The notes beneath the pieces are model-generated. The model saw nothing but the letters and a program-made list of their open reading frames with translations, searched no databases and had not been told where the DNA came from. DNA of 6,969 nucleotides. Source: an uncultured Sphingomonadales bacterium (GTDB lineage: Bacteria > Pseudomonadota > Alphaproteobacteria > Sphingomonadales > Sphingomonadaceae). Position 1 is the stretch's first letter, and each line of letters opens with the position of its first letter. Both the position numbers and the translations under genes were made by a program. The stretch spans positions 1 to 6,969 of the forward strand of contig CAITOD010000547.1 of NCBI GenBank assembly GCA_903893935.1, read 5' to 3'. Below are positions 1 through 6,969 of the stretch, piece by piece.

Positions 1-512
<512 letters not shown>

Positions 513-532
513 TTTAGCAGCAAATCCTCATT

Positions 533-558
533 GTGATTCCCGCCTGCGCGGGAATGAC
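533..558. repeat. REP-like short palindrome in the thiC 3' flank
   Basis: An 8-bp perfect stem, ATTCCCGC (536-543) with GCGGGAAT (548-555), closes a CTGC loop. Two further pairs lie beyond one mismatch, reaching 533 and 558. The ATTCCCGC...GCGGGAAT core resembles dispersed intergenic REP-like palindromes seen in many proteobacteria. It lies 20 bp after the thiC stop and has no T-run, so it is more likely a repeat or an mRNA-stabilising hairpin than a terminator. It also contains one GANTC site (535-539). Confidence 0.6.
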
Positions 559-583
559 GGTGTGAGCTATCGAGCCGAAACGA

Positions 584-618
584 AAAAAGGCCCCGGCGTA
601 CTGCGCCGGGGCCTTTTT
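584..618. terminator. Bidirectional Rho-independent terminator between thiC and the convergent small gene
   Basis: A perfect 15-bp stem is formed by 584-598 (AAAAAGGCCCCGGCG) and 604-618 (CGCCGGGGCCTTTTT), with a 5-nt loop at 599-603. The ten inner pairs are all G/C. The outer A/T pairs give a T-run after the GC stem on either strand. It sits 71 bp past the thiC stop and 21 bp past the end of the minus-strand gene at 640, so it can end both convergent transcripts. Confidence 0.92.
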
Positions 619-639
619 CCTTTGGCAAATTGATCGAGC

Positions 640-924
640 TCAGTTGCCGGTGGTGATGCCCAGCTTCTTGACGTCGGCCAGATCGAATTCGACCGGCTTG
701 TTGTTGAACGTGCCGGTGACCGTCTTCTTGTGGATGTGCAGTTCAAACGGGACAGTGCCGGCATAAGCCGTACCGCGCACGATCTTGTCGCCCGACTTGT
801 CTTCGGTGGTGTAGTGGTAGTCCACGCCCTTGTTGGTGAATTCGCCGGTTTGCTGGTCAGCGGCAAATGCAGCGGCGGGGGCAAATGCGAGCAGGGTAGC
901 GGTGAGCAGTGCGATCTTGGTCAT
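640..924 (-). CDS. Small exported protein of unknown function, 94 aa
   Basis: I do not recognise a named family. The ATG at 922-924 is preceded by a clear Shine-Dalgarno, GAGGAG (minus strand, 933-938), at an 8-nt spacing, which fixes the start. The first 21 residues form a classical Sec signal peptide: basic MTK, a hydrophobic stretch (IALLTATLLAFAP), and an AFA cleavage site before ADQQ. The mature part is about 73 residues, has no cysteine and no further membrane segment, and is rich in alternating polar/hydrophobic residues, suggesting a small beta-rich periplasmic or secreted domain. Paired segments such as GEFTNKGVDYHY, RGTAYAGTVPFELHI and TGTFNNKPVEFDL would suit strand-turn-strand. 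It is a stand-alone transcript: the terminator at 584-618 lies just downstream and there is a 174-bp gap upstream. The protein and its signal peptide look real; the function is unknown. Confidence 0.85.
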   Translation of the reverse strand: MTKIALLTATLLAFAPAAAFAADQQTGEFTNKGVDYHYTTEDKSGDKIVRGTAYAGTVPFELHIHKKTVTGTFNNKPVEFDLADVKKLGITTGN

Positions 925-1098
925 GATGGGTACTCCTCAACCAGTGGGGTAACAAAACCCCGGTGCGATCTGGCTTGAGGCCCAAATTATGCTGCGACTG
1001 CGAACACGCAAATGCTTTGCGCGCCAGACAAAGTGCGAAAACTGCAATCGCTTTGAAAAGATGTCGTTTTATAAGGTGCAAATTGCAACTTATATTGC
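925..1098. other. Intergenic region between dapD and the small exported gene
   Basis: This 174-bp stretch is visibly more AT-rich than its surroundings and holds no convincing gene. It must carry the promoter of the minus-strand small gene. The best -10 candidate I see is CATAAT on the minus strand (986-991), about 60 bp before the start codon, but no good -35 lies at the right spacing. A 15-bp inverted repeat, CGCAAA-tgc-TTTGCG (1007-1021), and the palindrome at 1071-1093 also lie here. No T-run hairpin that would terminate dapD was found. Confidence 0.45.
1071..1093. promoter_or_regulatory. Near-perfect 23-bp palindrome just past the dapD stop
   Basis: The plus strand reads ATAAGGTGCAA-A-TTGCAACTTAT: two 11-base arms around one central base, with a single mismatched pair. 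It ends 5 bp from the dapD stop codon. It is AT-rich and no T-run follows on either strand, so it does not look like an intrinsic terminator. The symmetry of two half-sites about one helical turn apart fits a dimeric regulator's operator. Any regulator is unknown; the call rests on symmetry only. Confidence 0.4.
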
Positions 1099-1935
1099 TC
1101 AATCGCGCAGCAGTTCGTTGATCGCGGTCTTGCTGCGGGTCTGCGCATCGACCGTCTTGACGATCACCGCGCAATAGAGCGAGGGGCCGGGCGTGCCATC
1201 GGGCAGCGGTTTGCCCGGCATTGCGCCTGGCACCACCACGGCAAACGGCGGAACACGGCCCACGTGCACTTCGCCAGTCGTGCGATCGACGATTTTGGTC
1301 GATGCGCCAAGGTAGACGCCCATCGACAGCACCGCGCCCTCGCCGACAATCACGCCTTCGGCCACTTCCGAGCGCGCTCCGATGAAGGCGCCGTCTTCGA
1401 TGATCACCGGCCCGGCCTGCAGCGGTTCGAGCACACCGCCGATCCCCGCACCGCCCGAAATATGCACATTCTTGCCGATCTGTGCGCACGAGCCGACCGT
1501 TGCCCAGGTATCGACCATCGTGCCTTCATCGACAAAGGCACCGATGTTGACGAAGCTCGGCATCAGCACCACGCCTTTGCCGATATGCGCACCGCGCCGT
1601 GCGACGGCACCCGGCACCACGCGAAACCCGGCCTCGCGAAAGCGGTTCTCGCCCCAACCGGCGAATTTGGACGGCACTTTGTCGTAAGCCGGGGCACCGC
1701 CGGCGGCATGTTCGACCAGCGCATTGTCGTTGAGCCGGAACGACAGCAGCACCGCCTTTTTCAGCCACTGGTTGACCCGCCATTCGCCATCAACCGGCTC
1801 GGCCACGCGCGCCTGCCCGCTGTCGAGCAATGCGAGCGCGGCTTCGACCGTGGTGCGCACATCGCTGCTCGCCGGAGTCACGCTGGCGCGGTTGTCCCAG
1901 GCCTGTTCGATGGCGGCGGCAAGCTGGTCGGTCAT
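1099..1935 (-). CDS. dapD: 2,3,4,5-tetrahydropyridine-2,6-dicarboxylate N-succinyltransferase
   Basis: DapD transfers succinyl from succinyl-CoA to tetrahydrodipicolinate, the step that commits the succinylase branch to meso-diaminopimelate and lysine in the cytoplasm. The 278-residue length is typical. After a helical N-terminal domain (about 1-100), the left-handed beta-helix of hexapeptide repeats runs from about 105 to 235. It contains the diagnostic stretch [20 protein letters not shown] (125-144), then [15 protein letters not shown] and GVLEPLQA. D142 and E190 (in GARSE) match positions I recall as important in the E. coli enzyme. The chosen start is the ATG giving [14 protein letters not shown] second in-frame ATG five codons upstream (MKDRS) is possible, and neither has a strong ribosome site. 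The gene lies 37 bp downstream of the HAD nucleotidase gene on the same strand and is probably cotranscribed with it. No dapE follows. Confidence 0.97.
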   Translation of the reverse strand: MTDQLAAAIEQAWDNRASVTPASSDVRTTVEAALALLDSGQARVAEPVDGEWRVNQWLKKAVLLSFRLNDNALVEHAAGGAPAYDKVPSKFAGWGENRFREAGFRVVPGAVARRGAHIGKGVVLMPSFVNIGAFVDEGTMVDTWATVGSCAQIGKNVHISGGAGIGGVLEPLQAGPVIIEDGAFIGARSEVAEGVIVGEGAVLSMGVYLGASTKIVDRTTGEVHVGRVPPFAVVVPGAMPGKPLPDGTPGPSLYCAVIVKTVDAQTRSKTAINELLRD

Positions 1936-1972
1936 GGAGCGGTCTTTCATCAGGATCGGGCTTTTCCGGCGA

Positions 1973-2662
1973 CTAGCCCAGCGGCGCTCCGGCGGCAAGT
2001 TCGGCCAGAACGCTGTCGAGCCAGTGCGCCATATCGTCGATCGCCAGATCGATGGTGCTGTCATCTTTGGCGCGATCGCCCCATTCGGTGGCCATGTCGA
2101 TCCACACTGTCTGCATGCCGAGCCGTTTGGCCGGCGGCAGGTTGCGCGCCGAATCCTCGATAAACACCGCGCGCGCAGGATCGATCGCAAAGCGCTCGAT
2201 CAAACCGGTATAGGCGCTCAATTCGGGTTTGGGCCGATATTCCATCGCGTGGATATCCCACATGCCTTCGAAACAATCGCCGATCCCGAGCGCATCGAGC
2301 GCACGCACCGCGTAATCGGCGTCGGCGTTGGTGAAAATCAGCTTGCGCCCGGGCAAAGCGTGCAAGCGCTCGCCCAGCCGGGGGGCGCGTTCGAGCACGG
2401 TCATGTCGACCGCGTGAACATAACCCAGGAATTCGCGCGGATCGACGGTGTGGTAATGCATCAGCCCGGCCAGCGTGGTGCCGTGATCGTGAAAATACAT
2501 TTTCTGCACGCGCCGCGCCTCGGCCTCGTCGCAGCCGAGCAGTTCGCCGATGAACTTGCCCATCAGCACATCGATCTGGCTGAACAAGTTGACGCTCGAA
2601 GGATAAAGCGTGTTGTCGAGATCGAAAATCCAGCAATCGACGCGGGCGGGATCGAACGGCAT
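1973..2662 (-). CDS. HAD-superfamily hydrolase, pyrimidine 5'-nucleotidase type
   Basis: This 229-residue cytoplasmic hydrolase of the haloacid dehalogenase superfamily resembles the pyrimidine 5'-nucleotidase group (yeast Sdt1/Phm8-like), which dephosphorylates pyrimidine nucleoside monophosphates. All four HAD motifs are visible: motif I DLDNT (D14 nucleophile, D16, T18), motif II FTN (T111), the motif III lysine in RPKPE (K145), and motif [10 protein letters not shown] (E169, D170, N174) for magnesium. The cap is the helical insert at about 20-95. The ATG at 2660-2662 ([16 protein letters not shown]) puts motif I at the usual distance from the N-terminus. The frame stays open upstream into rnhB, but that extension is antisense to conserved rnhB sequence. 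It is the first gene of a two-gene operon with dapD; this pairing recurs in Alphaproteobacteria as I recall, though no metabolic link is obvious. The exact substrate is not shown by sequence. Confidence 0.9.
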   Translation of the reverse strand: MPFDPARVDCWIFDLDNTLYPSSVNLFSQIDVLMGKFIGELLGCDEAEARRVQKMYFHDHGTTLAGLMHYHTVDPREFLGYVHAVDMTVLERAPRLGERLHALPGRKLIFTNADADYAVRALDALGIGDCFEGMWDIHAMEYRPKPELSAYTGLIERFAIDPARAVFIEDSARNLPPAKRLGMQTVWIDMATEWGDRAKDDSTIDLAIDDMAHWLDSVLAELAAGAPLG

Positions 2663-2718
2663 GGGGCGTGGGTTCTCTGCTTGCTGGAGGGAGCCTGCGC
2701 GCGATAGGGGTTGCGGGC
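2663..2718. promoter_or_regulatory. Divergent gap between the HAD-dapD operon and rnhB
   Basis: Only 56 bp separate the two divergent start codons, so any promoters here overlap each other or extend into the opposite gene. I see no convincing -35/-10 pair on either strand. The one clear signal is the rnhB ribosome site, AGGGG at 2706-2710. Confidence 0.4.
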
Positions 2719-3327
2719 ATGCGCTGTCCATCCATCTTGCAAGCTCCGCCGCTGGTGATCGGAGTCGACGAAGCCGGGCGTGGGCCGCTGGCAGGCCCGG
2801 TGGTCGCCGCCGCGGTGGCGCTGGGCGAGGGTGCGCCCGCGGGCCTTGCGGATTCAAAGGTGCTTTCGGCGCGGCGCCGCGCTGTGCTCGATCCCGCTAT
2901 CCGCACCTCGTGCCGCTGGGGCCTCGGCGTGGTCGAGGCAGACGAGATCGACCGGATCAATATCTTCGCTGCCACAATGCTGGCGATGACCCGCGCGGTG
3001 GCGGCGCTGCTTTCGCAAGGCGACCGCGTGGCAATGGTGCTGATTGATGGCAACCAGACCCCCGTCGGCCGCGTGCCCGAATGGGCGTGGCCGGCGCGCG
3101 CGATCGTGCGCGGCGATGCCAGCGAACCGGCGATTTCGGCCGCCTCGATCCTGGCCAAGCAGCATCGCGACGCGATCATGCACCTGGCCGCGCAGCAATG
3201 GCCGCACTATGGCTGGGAGCGCAACGCCGGCTACGGCACGCGCGAGCATCTTGCAGCCCTGCAACGGCATGGTCCGTGCCCGCTGCACCGGCGCAGCTTC
3301 GCACCGGTGGCACGGCTGACCGGTTGA
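2719..3327 (+). CDS. rnhB: Ribonuclease HII
   Basis: RNase HII cuts the RNA strand of RNA-DNA hybrids and nicks 5' of single ribonucleotides embedded in DNA, starting ribonucleotide excision repair. The 202-residue protein is of normal length. The N-terminal motif [19 protein letters not shown] supplies catalytic D17 and E18. VLIDGN supplies D110, and [18 protein letters not shown] supplies D133 with the conserved SAASILAK run. Near the C-terminus NAGYGTREH and HRRSFAPV are also typical. I chose the ATG at 2719 because AGGGG lies 8 nt upstream and the conserved core starts about 12 residues in; an in-frame GTG at 2668 would add 17 poorly conserved-looking residues. In many Alphaproteobacteria rnhB sits directly before ccrM; here a peptidase gene lies between them. 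Confidence 0.96.
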   Translation: MRCPSILQAPPLVIGVDEAGRGPLAGPVVAAAVALGEGAPAGLADSKVLSARRRAVLDPAIRTSCRWGLGVVEADEIDRINIFAATMLAMTRAVAALLSQGDRVAMVLIDGNQTPVGRVPEWAWPARAIVRGDASEPAISAASILAKQHRDAIMHLAAQQWPHYGWERNAGYGTREHLAALQRHGPCPLHRRSFAPVARLTG

Positions 3328-3373
3328 TCGCCAGCCTCGCCGTCAGGACTTGCCAAAGCCGTGCCGTTTGCGC

Positions 3374-3397
3374 TTGCATGCAACGAAAATCATGCAA
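3374..3397. promoter_or_regulatory. Inverted/direct repeat of CATGCAA upstream of the S9 peptidase gene
   Basis: TTGCATG (3374-3380) and CATGCAA (3391-3397) form a perfect 7-bp inverted repeat around 10 bp. The left half is itself part of a 10-bp palindrome, TTGCATGCAA (3374-3383), so CATGCAA also occurs as a direct repeat 14 bp apart. It lies about 50 bp before the peptidase start in the 118-bp gap after rnhB, where its promoter is expected. A weak -35 (TTGCAT) overlaps it, but no good -10 is seen. An operator is possible; this rests on symmetry alone. Confidence 0.4.
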
Positions 3398-3445
3398 AAC
3401 TTTGCTCTGTCGGCGCGCACGAGCCCGATACGTTGCGGGGGCACG

Positions 3446-5434
3446 ATGCGGACAGGTTTGCGGGTGTGGGCGTTGGGCCTGGCATGGATTGCGGGCATGG
3501 CGATGGGGGATATTGCCCGGGCCGCAGCGCCCGACGCGCAACCTGCTGCGGGCATTCCGCCGCGCATCCCCACGTCCGATTTTGCCGCGCGGGCAGCCAT
3601 GAGCGATCTCAAGTTGTCATCCGATGGCCTGCGCGTGGCGGCGCGCGCCTTTGTCAACGGCGCCGAAGAGCTGTTCATTGTCGATCTGACCAACAAGGAC
3701 CAGCCGTTCGCGCTCGCCGAACCCAAAGGATACGACACCAACTGGTTTCGCTGGGCGGGCAACAGCACGATCCTGATCGGACTGGGCAAGACTGTGCCGT
3801 GGGACGGCGACGAGGCCTATGCCACGCGCCTGCTGGCGTACGATCTGGTCAGCCACAAAGCCAGGTTCATCGGCGACAACGACGAGGGTCTGATCGGCGA
3901 CGATGTCCTGTGGATCGATCCCGAAGGCAAAAGCATCCTGCTGTCCTATCAAAAGACGATTTACGATTATCCCTCGGTTTCAAGCGTCGATCTGGCCAGC
4001 AACAAGCGCACCACCATCGTACAACCCCGCGACAGCATCTGGCACTGGTCGGCCGACGAAGATGGCGTGGTGCGCTATGGCTACGGCCATATCGACGAGC
4101 GCCACTGGATTGCGGTCTATCGCAAGACCCAGGCCGAGCCCTTCAGGCAGATTGCCAAAGGCCGCGACGACAAGGACACCGGTGCCGATTTTGACGTCAT
4201 CCGTATCATTCACGGCAGCGACGACGGTTTTGTTTTCGACACGGACGAAAAAACCGGGCTGCAGGCGATCTACAAATTCAACTTTGCCACGCACAAACGC
4301 GGCGATCTGATGTTCGAGGCGCCCGCCAACGATATCGAAGATGCCGCTGCCACCAACGACGGCAAAGCCATGGAATGGGCCTTGTACACCGACAGCCGGC
4401 CGCGCGTGCATTGGTGGGATGCCGAAACGGCGACGTTCCAGACCAATCTCGACAAAGCGGTCAACGGAGGCAATGCCGATGGCGATCGCATGGCGCGCGT
4501 CACCTCGGAAAGCCGCGATCACAAGATGAAAGTCGTGTGGGTGGGGGCAGCCAACGACCCGGGTGCCTATTATGTCTACCAGGATGCCACCGGCTCCATG
4601 AGCCGGGTCGCCAAAGTCTACGATGGCCTGCACCCCGACCAGCTCGCAAAGCCGGCTTATGTGCATTACAAGGCGCGCGACGGTCTCGACATCCCGGCCT
4701 ACCTCACTTTGCCGCTGGGGCGCACGGGCAAGAATCTGCCGCTGATCATCTTGCCGCATGGCGGCCCGTTCGATGTGCGCGACGCAGGCGGCTACGACGA
4801 TGATGTCCAGTTCCTCGCCAACCGCGGCTATGCCGTGTTGCAGCCCGAATTCCGCGGCTCGGGCTCGTATGGCACCGGCTATCGCGACAAGGGCAAAGGC
4901 CAGTGGGGCCGCGCGATGCAGGACGATGTCGATGACGGCATGGACTGGCTGGTCAAACAGGGCATTGCCGATGCCAGGCGCGTGTGCCTCGTCGGCATTT
5001 CCTATGGCGGCTATGCCGCACTGTGGGGTGCCACGCGCAACCCCGAGCGTTATCGCTGCGCGGTGAGCCTCGCCGGTGTCACCGATATTGCGCGCCAGGT
5101 GAAATATGCCAACCACTTCGACGACAACAAGAAATCGCGCGACGACTGGCAGCAGACGGTGCAGGGCGACAAGAGCTTCGATCTCAAGACCGTCTCGCCG
5201 CTCTACACTGTCGACCGGCTGAAAGTGCCGGTGCTCGTGCTCCATGGCGAAAAAGACCAGCGCGTGCTGCCCAAGCAATCGCGGCTCTATGCCGACGCGC
5301 TGAAAGCTGCGGGCAAGACCTTTGAATATGTCTCGATCCCCGACGATGGGCACGGTTATACCACCACGGCGGCGGCCAAAATCTGGTACGACCGGCTCGA
5401 TGCCTTCCTTGCCAAATACAACGCGGCGGATTGA
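3446..5434 (+). CDS. Exported S9-family (prolyl oligopeptidase-like) serine peptidase
   Basis: This 662-residue protein has the two-part layout of S9 peptidases: a beta-propeller-like N-terminal region (about 45-400) that gates access, and a C-terminal alpha/beta-hydrolase domain (about 402-660). The catalytic triad is complete: S519 in GISYGGYAAL, D604 in HGEKDQRV, and H636 in PDDGHGY. HGGP (438-441) fits the oxyanion region. The first 26 residues form a signal peptide (MRTGLR, hydrophobic core, cleavage ARA before AAPDAQ), so it acts in the periplasm or beyond, probably cutting short peptides. The ATG at 3446 is preferred because it puts the signal peptide at the true N-terminus; its ribosome site (GGGGG at 3437-3441) is close and only fair. 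In-frame ATGs at 3350 and 3392 would bury the signal peptide. Whether it is closer to the acylaminoacyl-peptidase or DPP4 subfamily cannot be settled by eye. Confidence 0.93.
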   Translation: MRTGLRVWALGLAWIAGMAMGDIARAAAPDAQPAAGIPPRIPTSDFAARAAMSDLKLSSDGLRVAARAFVNGAEELFIVDLTNKDQPFALAEPKGYDTNWFRWAGNSTILIGLGKTVPWDGDEAYATRLLAYDLVSHKARFIGDNDEGLIGDDVLWIDPEGKSILLSYQKTIYDYPSVSSVDLASNKRTTIVQPRDSIWHWSADEDGVVRYGYGHIDERHWIAVYRKTQAEPFRQIAKGRDDKDTGADFDVIRIIHGSDDGFVFDTDEKTGLQAIYKFNFATHKRGDLMFEAPANDIEDAAATNDGKAMEWALYTDSRPRVHWWDAETATFQTNLDKAVNGGNADGDRMARVTSESRDHKMKVVWVGAANDPGAYYVYQDATGSMSRVAKVYDGLHPDQLAKPAYVHYKARDGLDIPAYLTLPLGRTGKNLPLIILPHGGPFDVRDAGGYDDDVQFLANRGYAVLQPEFRGSGSYGTGYRDKGKGQWGRAMQDDVDDGMDWLVKQGIADARRVCLVGISYGGYAALWGATRNPERYRCAVSLAGVTDIARQVKYANHFDDNKKSRDDWQQTVQGDKSFDLKTVSPLYTVDRLKVPVLVLHGEKDQRVLPKQSRLYADALKAAGKTFEYVSIPDDGHGYTTTAAAKIWYDRLDAFLAKYNAAD

Positions 5435-5469
5435 GCCGGGGCCCGGCGCAGCATCGCTCAAATTTTTTT
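5435..5469 (+). terminator. Possible weak terminator after the S9 peptidase gene
   Basis: Directly after the stop codon a short GC hairpin (GCCGG-GGC-CCGGC, 5435-5447) is followed, 15 nt later, by a run of seven T (5463-5469). The T-run is too far from the stem for a textbook intrinsic terminator, and only a 3-bp AGC/GCT stem lies nearer. It may still reduce read-through into ccrM. Confidence 0.35.
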
Positions 5470-5564
5470 AGCCGCGGGGCGGGCACAAGATATGGTGTCC
5501 GCCAGGTCTGGTCGCATCAAGATCAGCCATGCGGACTCGTTTCGTTCACGGTCGGAATCGCCCG

Positions 5565-5589
5565 CGACTCGTGCTTGATCCACGAGTCG
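5565..5589. promoter_or_regulatory. Perfect 9-bp dyad carrying two GANTC sites, operator-like
   Basis: CGACTCGTG (5565-5573) and CACGAGTCG (5581-5589) are perfect inverted repeats around a 7-bp spacer. Each arm contains one GANTC site in the same relative place. The heptamer CGAGTCG (or its complement) starts at 5565, 5583 and again at 5601, in exact 18-bp steps, and a near copy lies at 5533-5539. The dyad ends 4 bp before the predicted -35. This fits a binding site for a dimeric regulator whose binding could depend on adenine methylation; the factor is unknown. Confidence 0.65.
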
Positions 5590-5593
5590 TCAC

Positions 5594-6778
<1,185 letters not shown>

Positions 6779-6809
6779 TACCAATGTGCGCCGAGAGAGA
6801 CCTGTTTAG

Positions 6810-6908
6810 CCCCTCCCCTTCAGGGGAGGGGTTTGGGGTGGGGGCTATCCCCATGCTCCAGCAATCCGGAAACCCCTCACCCCCAGCCCCTCCCCTGAAG
6901 GGGAGGGG
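6810..6908. repeat. Head-to-head pair of GC-rich dispersed palindromes after ccrM
   Basis: Two 22-bp palindromes lie in opposite orientation. At 6810-6831, CCCCTCCCC and GGGGAGGGG flank TTCA; at 6887-6908 the same arms flank TGAA. Inside them, the left GGGGAGGGGTTTGGGGTGGG and the right segment from 6871 match as inverted repeats with only a few differences. The whole 99-bp unit can therefore fold as one long hairpin or as two small ones. The form resembles REP/MITE-like intergenic elements of GC-rich Alphaproteobacteria. It starts 32 bp past the ccrM stop and could also end or stabilise that transcript, although there is no T-run. Confidence 0.8.
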
Positions 6909-6944
6909 TGAAGAGTCGCGATCCTTGCAATCAGGTATAAGCCG

Positions 6945-6969
6945 GTGCTGATGGTCGTGCACTTCGATC
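6945..6969 (+). CDS. Possible start of a further gene, cut by the window edge
   Basis: An in-frame GTG (6945) and ATG (6951) open a frame reading VLMVVHFD to the edge. Only a weak AGG (6933-6935) precedes them at a suitable distance. Eight codons are too few to name a product or to be sure that this is a gene. Confidence 0.2.

Noticed and set aside
1936..2190. 85-codon N-terminal extension of dapD
   Set aside because: The frame is open upstream into the HAD gene, but known DapD proteins begin near [10 protein letters not shown] and the extension overlaps conserved HAD coding sequence in another frame.
1724..2707. 327-codon plus-strand frame opposite the HAD gene and the start of dapD
   Set aside because: It spans two well-supported minus-strand genes and their junction, with no recognisable motif; a composition shadow.
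2061..3179. 372-codon minus-strand frame across the HAD/rnhB junction
   Set aside because: It overlaps conserved parts of both genes and has an arginine-rich translation typical of an out-of-frame GC-rich read.
3980..5461. 493-codon open frame on the minus strand opposite the S9 peptidase
   Set aside because: It is antisense to a gene with a complete catalytic triad and signal peptide. Long antisense frames are expected where codon third positions are GC-rich, and its translation shows no domain.
6810..6908. CRISPR array from the repeated palindromes
   Set aside because: There are only two copies, in inverted orientation, with no regular spacers and no cas genes.

Overview
The window reads as a stretch of chromosomal housekeeping DNA from a high-GC alphaproteobacterium, most likely Sphingomonadales or a relative. 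The grounds are an rnhB gene near a CcrM-type GANTC methylase gene, a HAD pyrimidine nucleotidase gene paired with dapD, strong GC bias at third codon positions, and the GC-rich dispersed palindromes. The order-level assignment is inference; a solo CcrM points to Alphaproteobacteria in general.

Layout. The left edge (1-512, +) is the 3' end of thiC with its iron-sulfur cysteines. A REP-like hairpin and a strong bidirectional terminator (584-618) separate it from a convergent gene for a small exported protein (640-924, -). A 174-bp gene-free stretch with a near-perfect 23-bp palindrome follows. The HAD nucleotidase gene (1973-2662, -) and dapD (1099-1935, -) form a two-gene minus-strand operon. 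Across a 56-bp divergent gap, rnhB (2719-3327, +) is followed by a large exported S9-family serine peptidase (3446-5434, +) and then ccrM (5654-6778, +). The right edge holds a head-to-head pair of GC-rich palindromes (6810-6908) and perhaps the first codons of another gene.

How they work together. ThiC makes the thiamin pyrimidine, DapD makes a lysine/peptidoglycan precursor, RNase HII removes ribonucleotides from DNA, and CcrM methylates adenine in GANTC to couple DNA methylation to the cell cycle. These are linked by position rather than by one pathway.

The most striking signal is directly upstream of ccrM. Seven GANTC sites, the sequence CcrM itself methylates, lie within 90 bp (5534-5623), against about one per 700-900 bp elsewhere in the window by eye. 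Three of them sit in a CGAGTCG heptamer repeated at exactly 18-bp steps. Two of those form a perfect 9-bp dyad just upstream of a good sigma70-like promoter, and three further GANTC sites lie inside that promoter. This looks like a methylation-sensing autoregulatory control region for ccrM.
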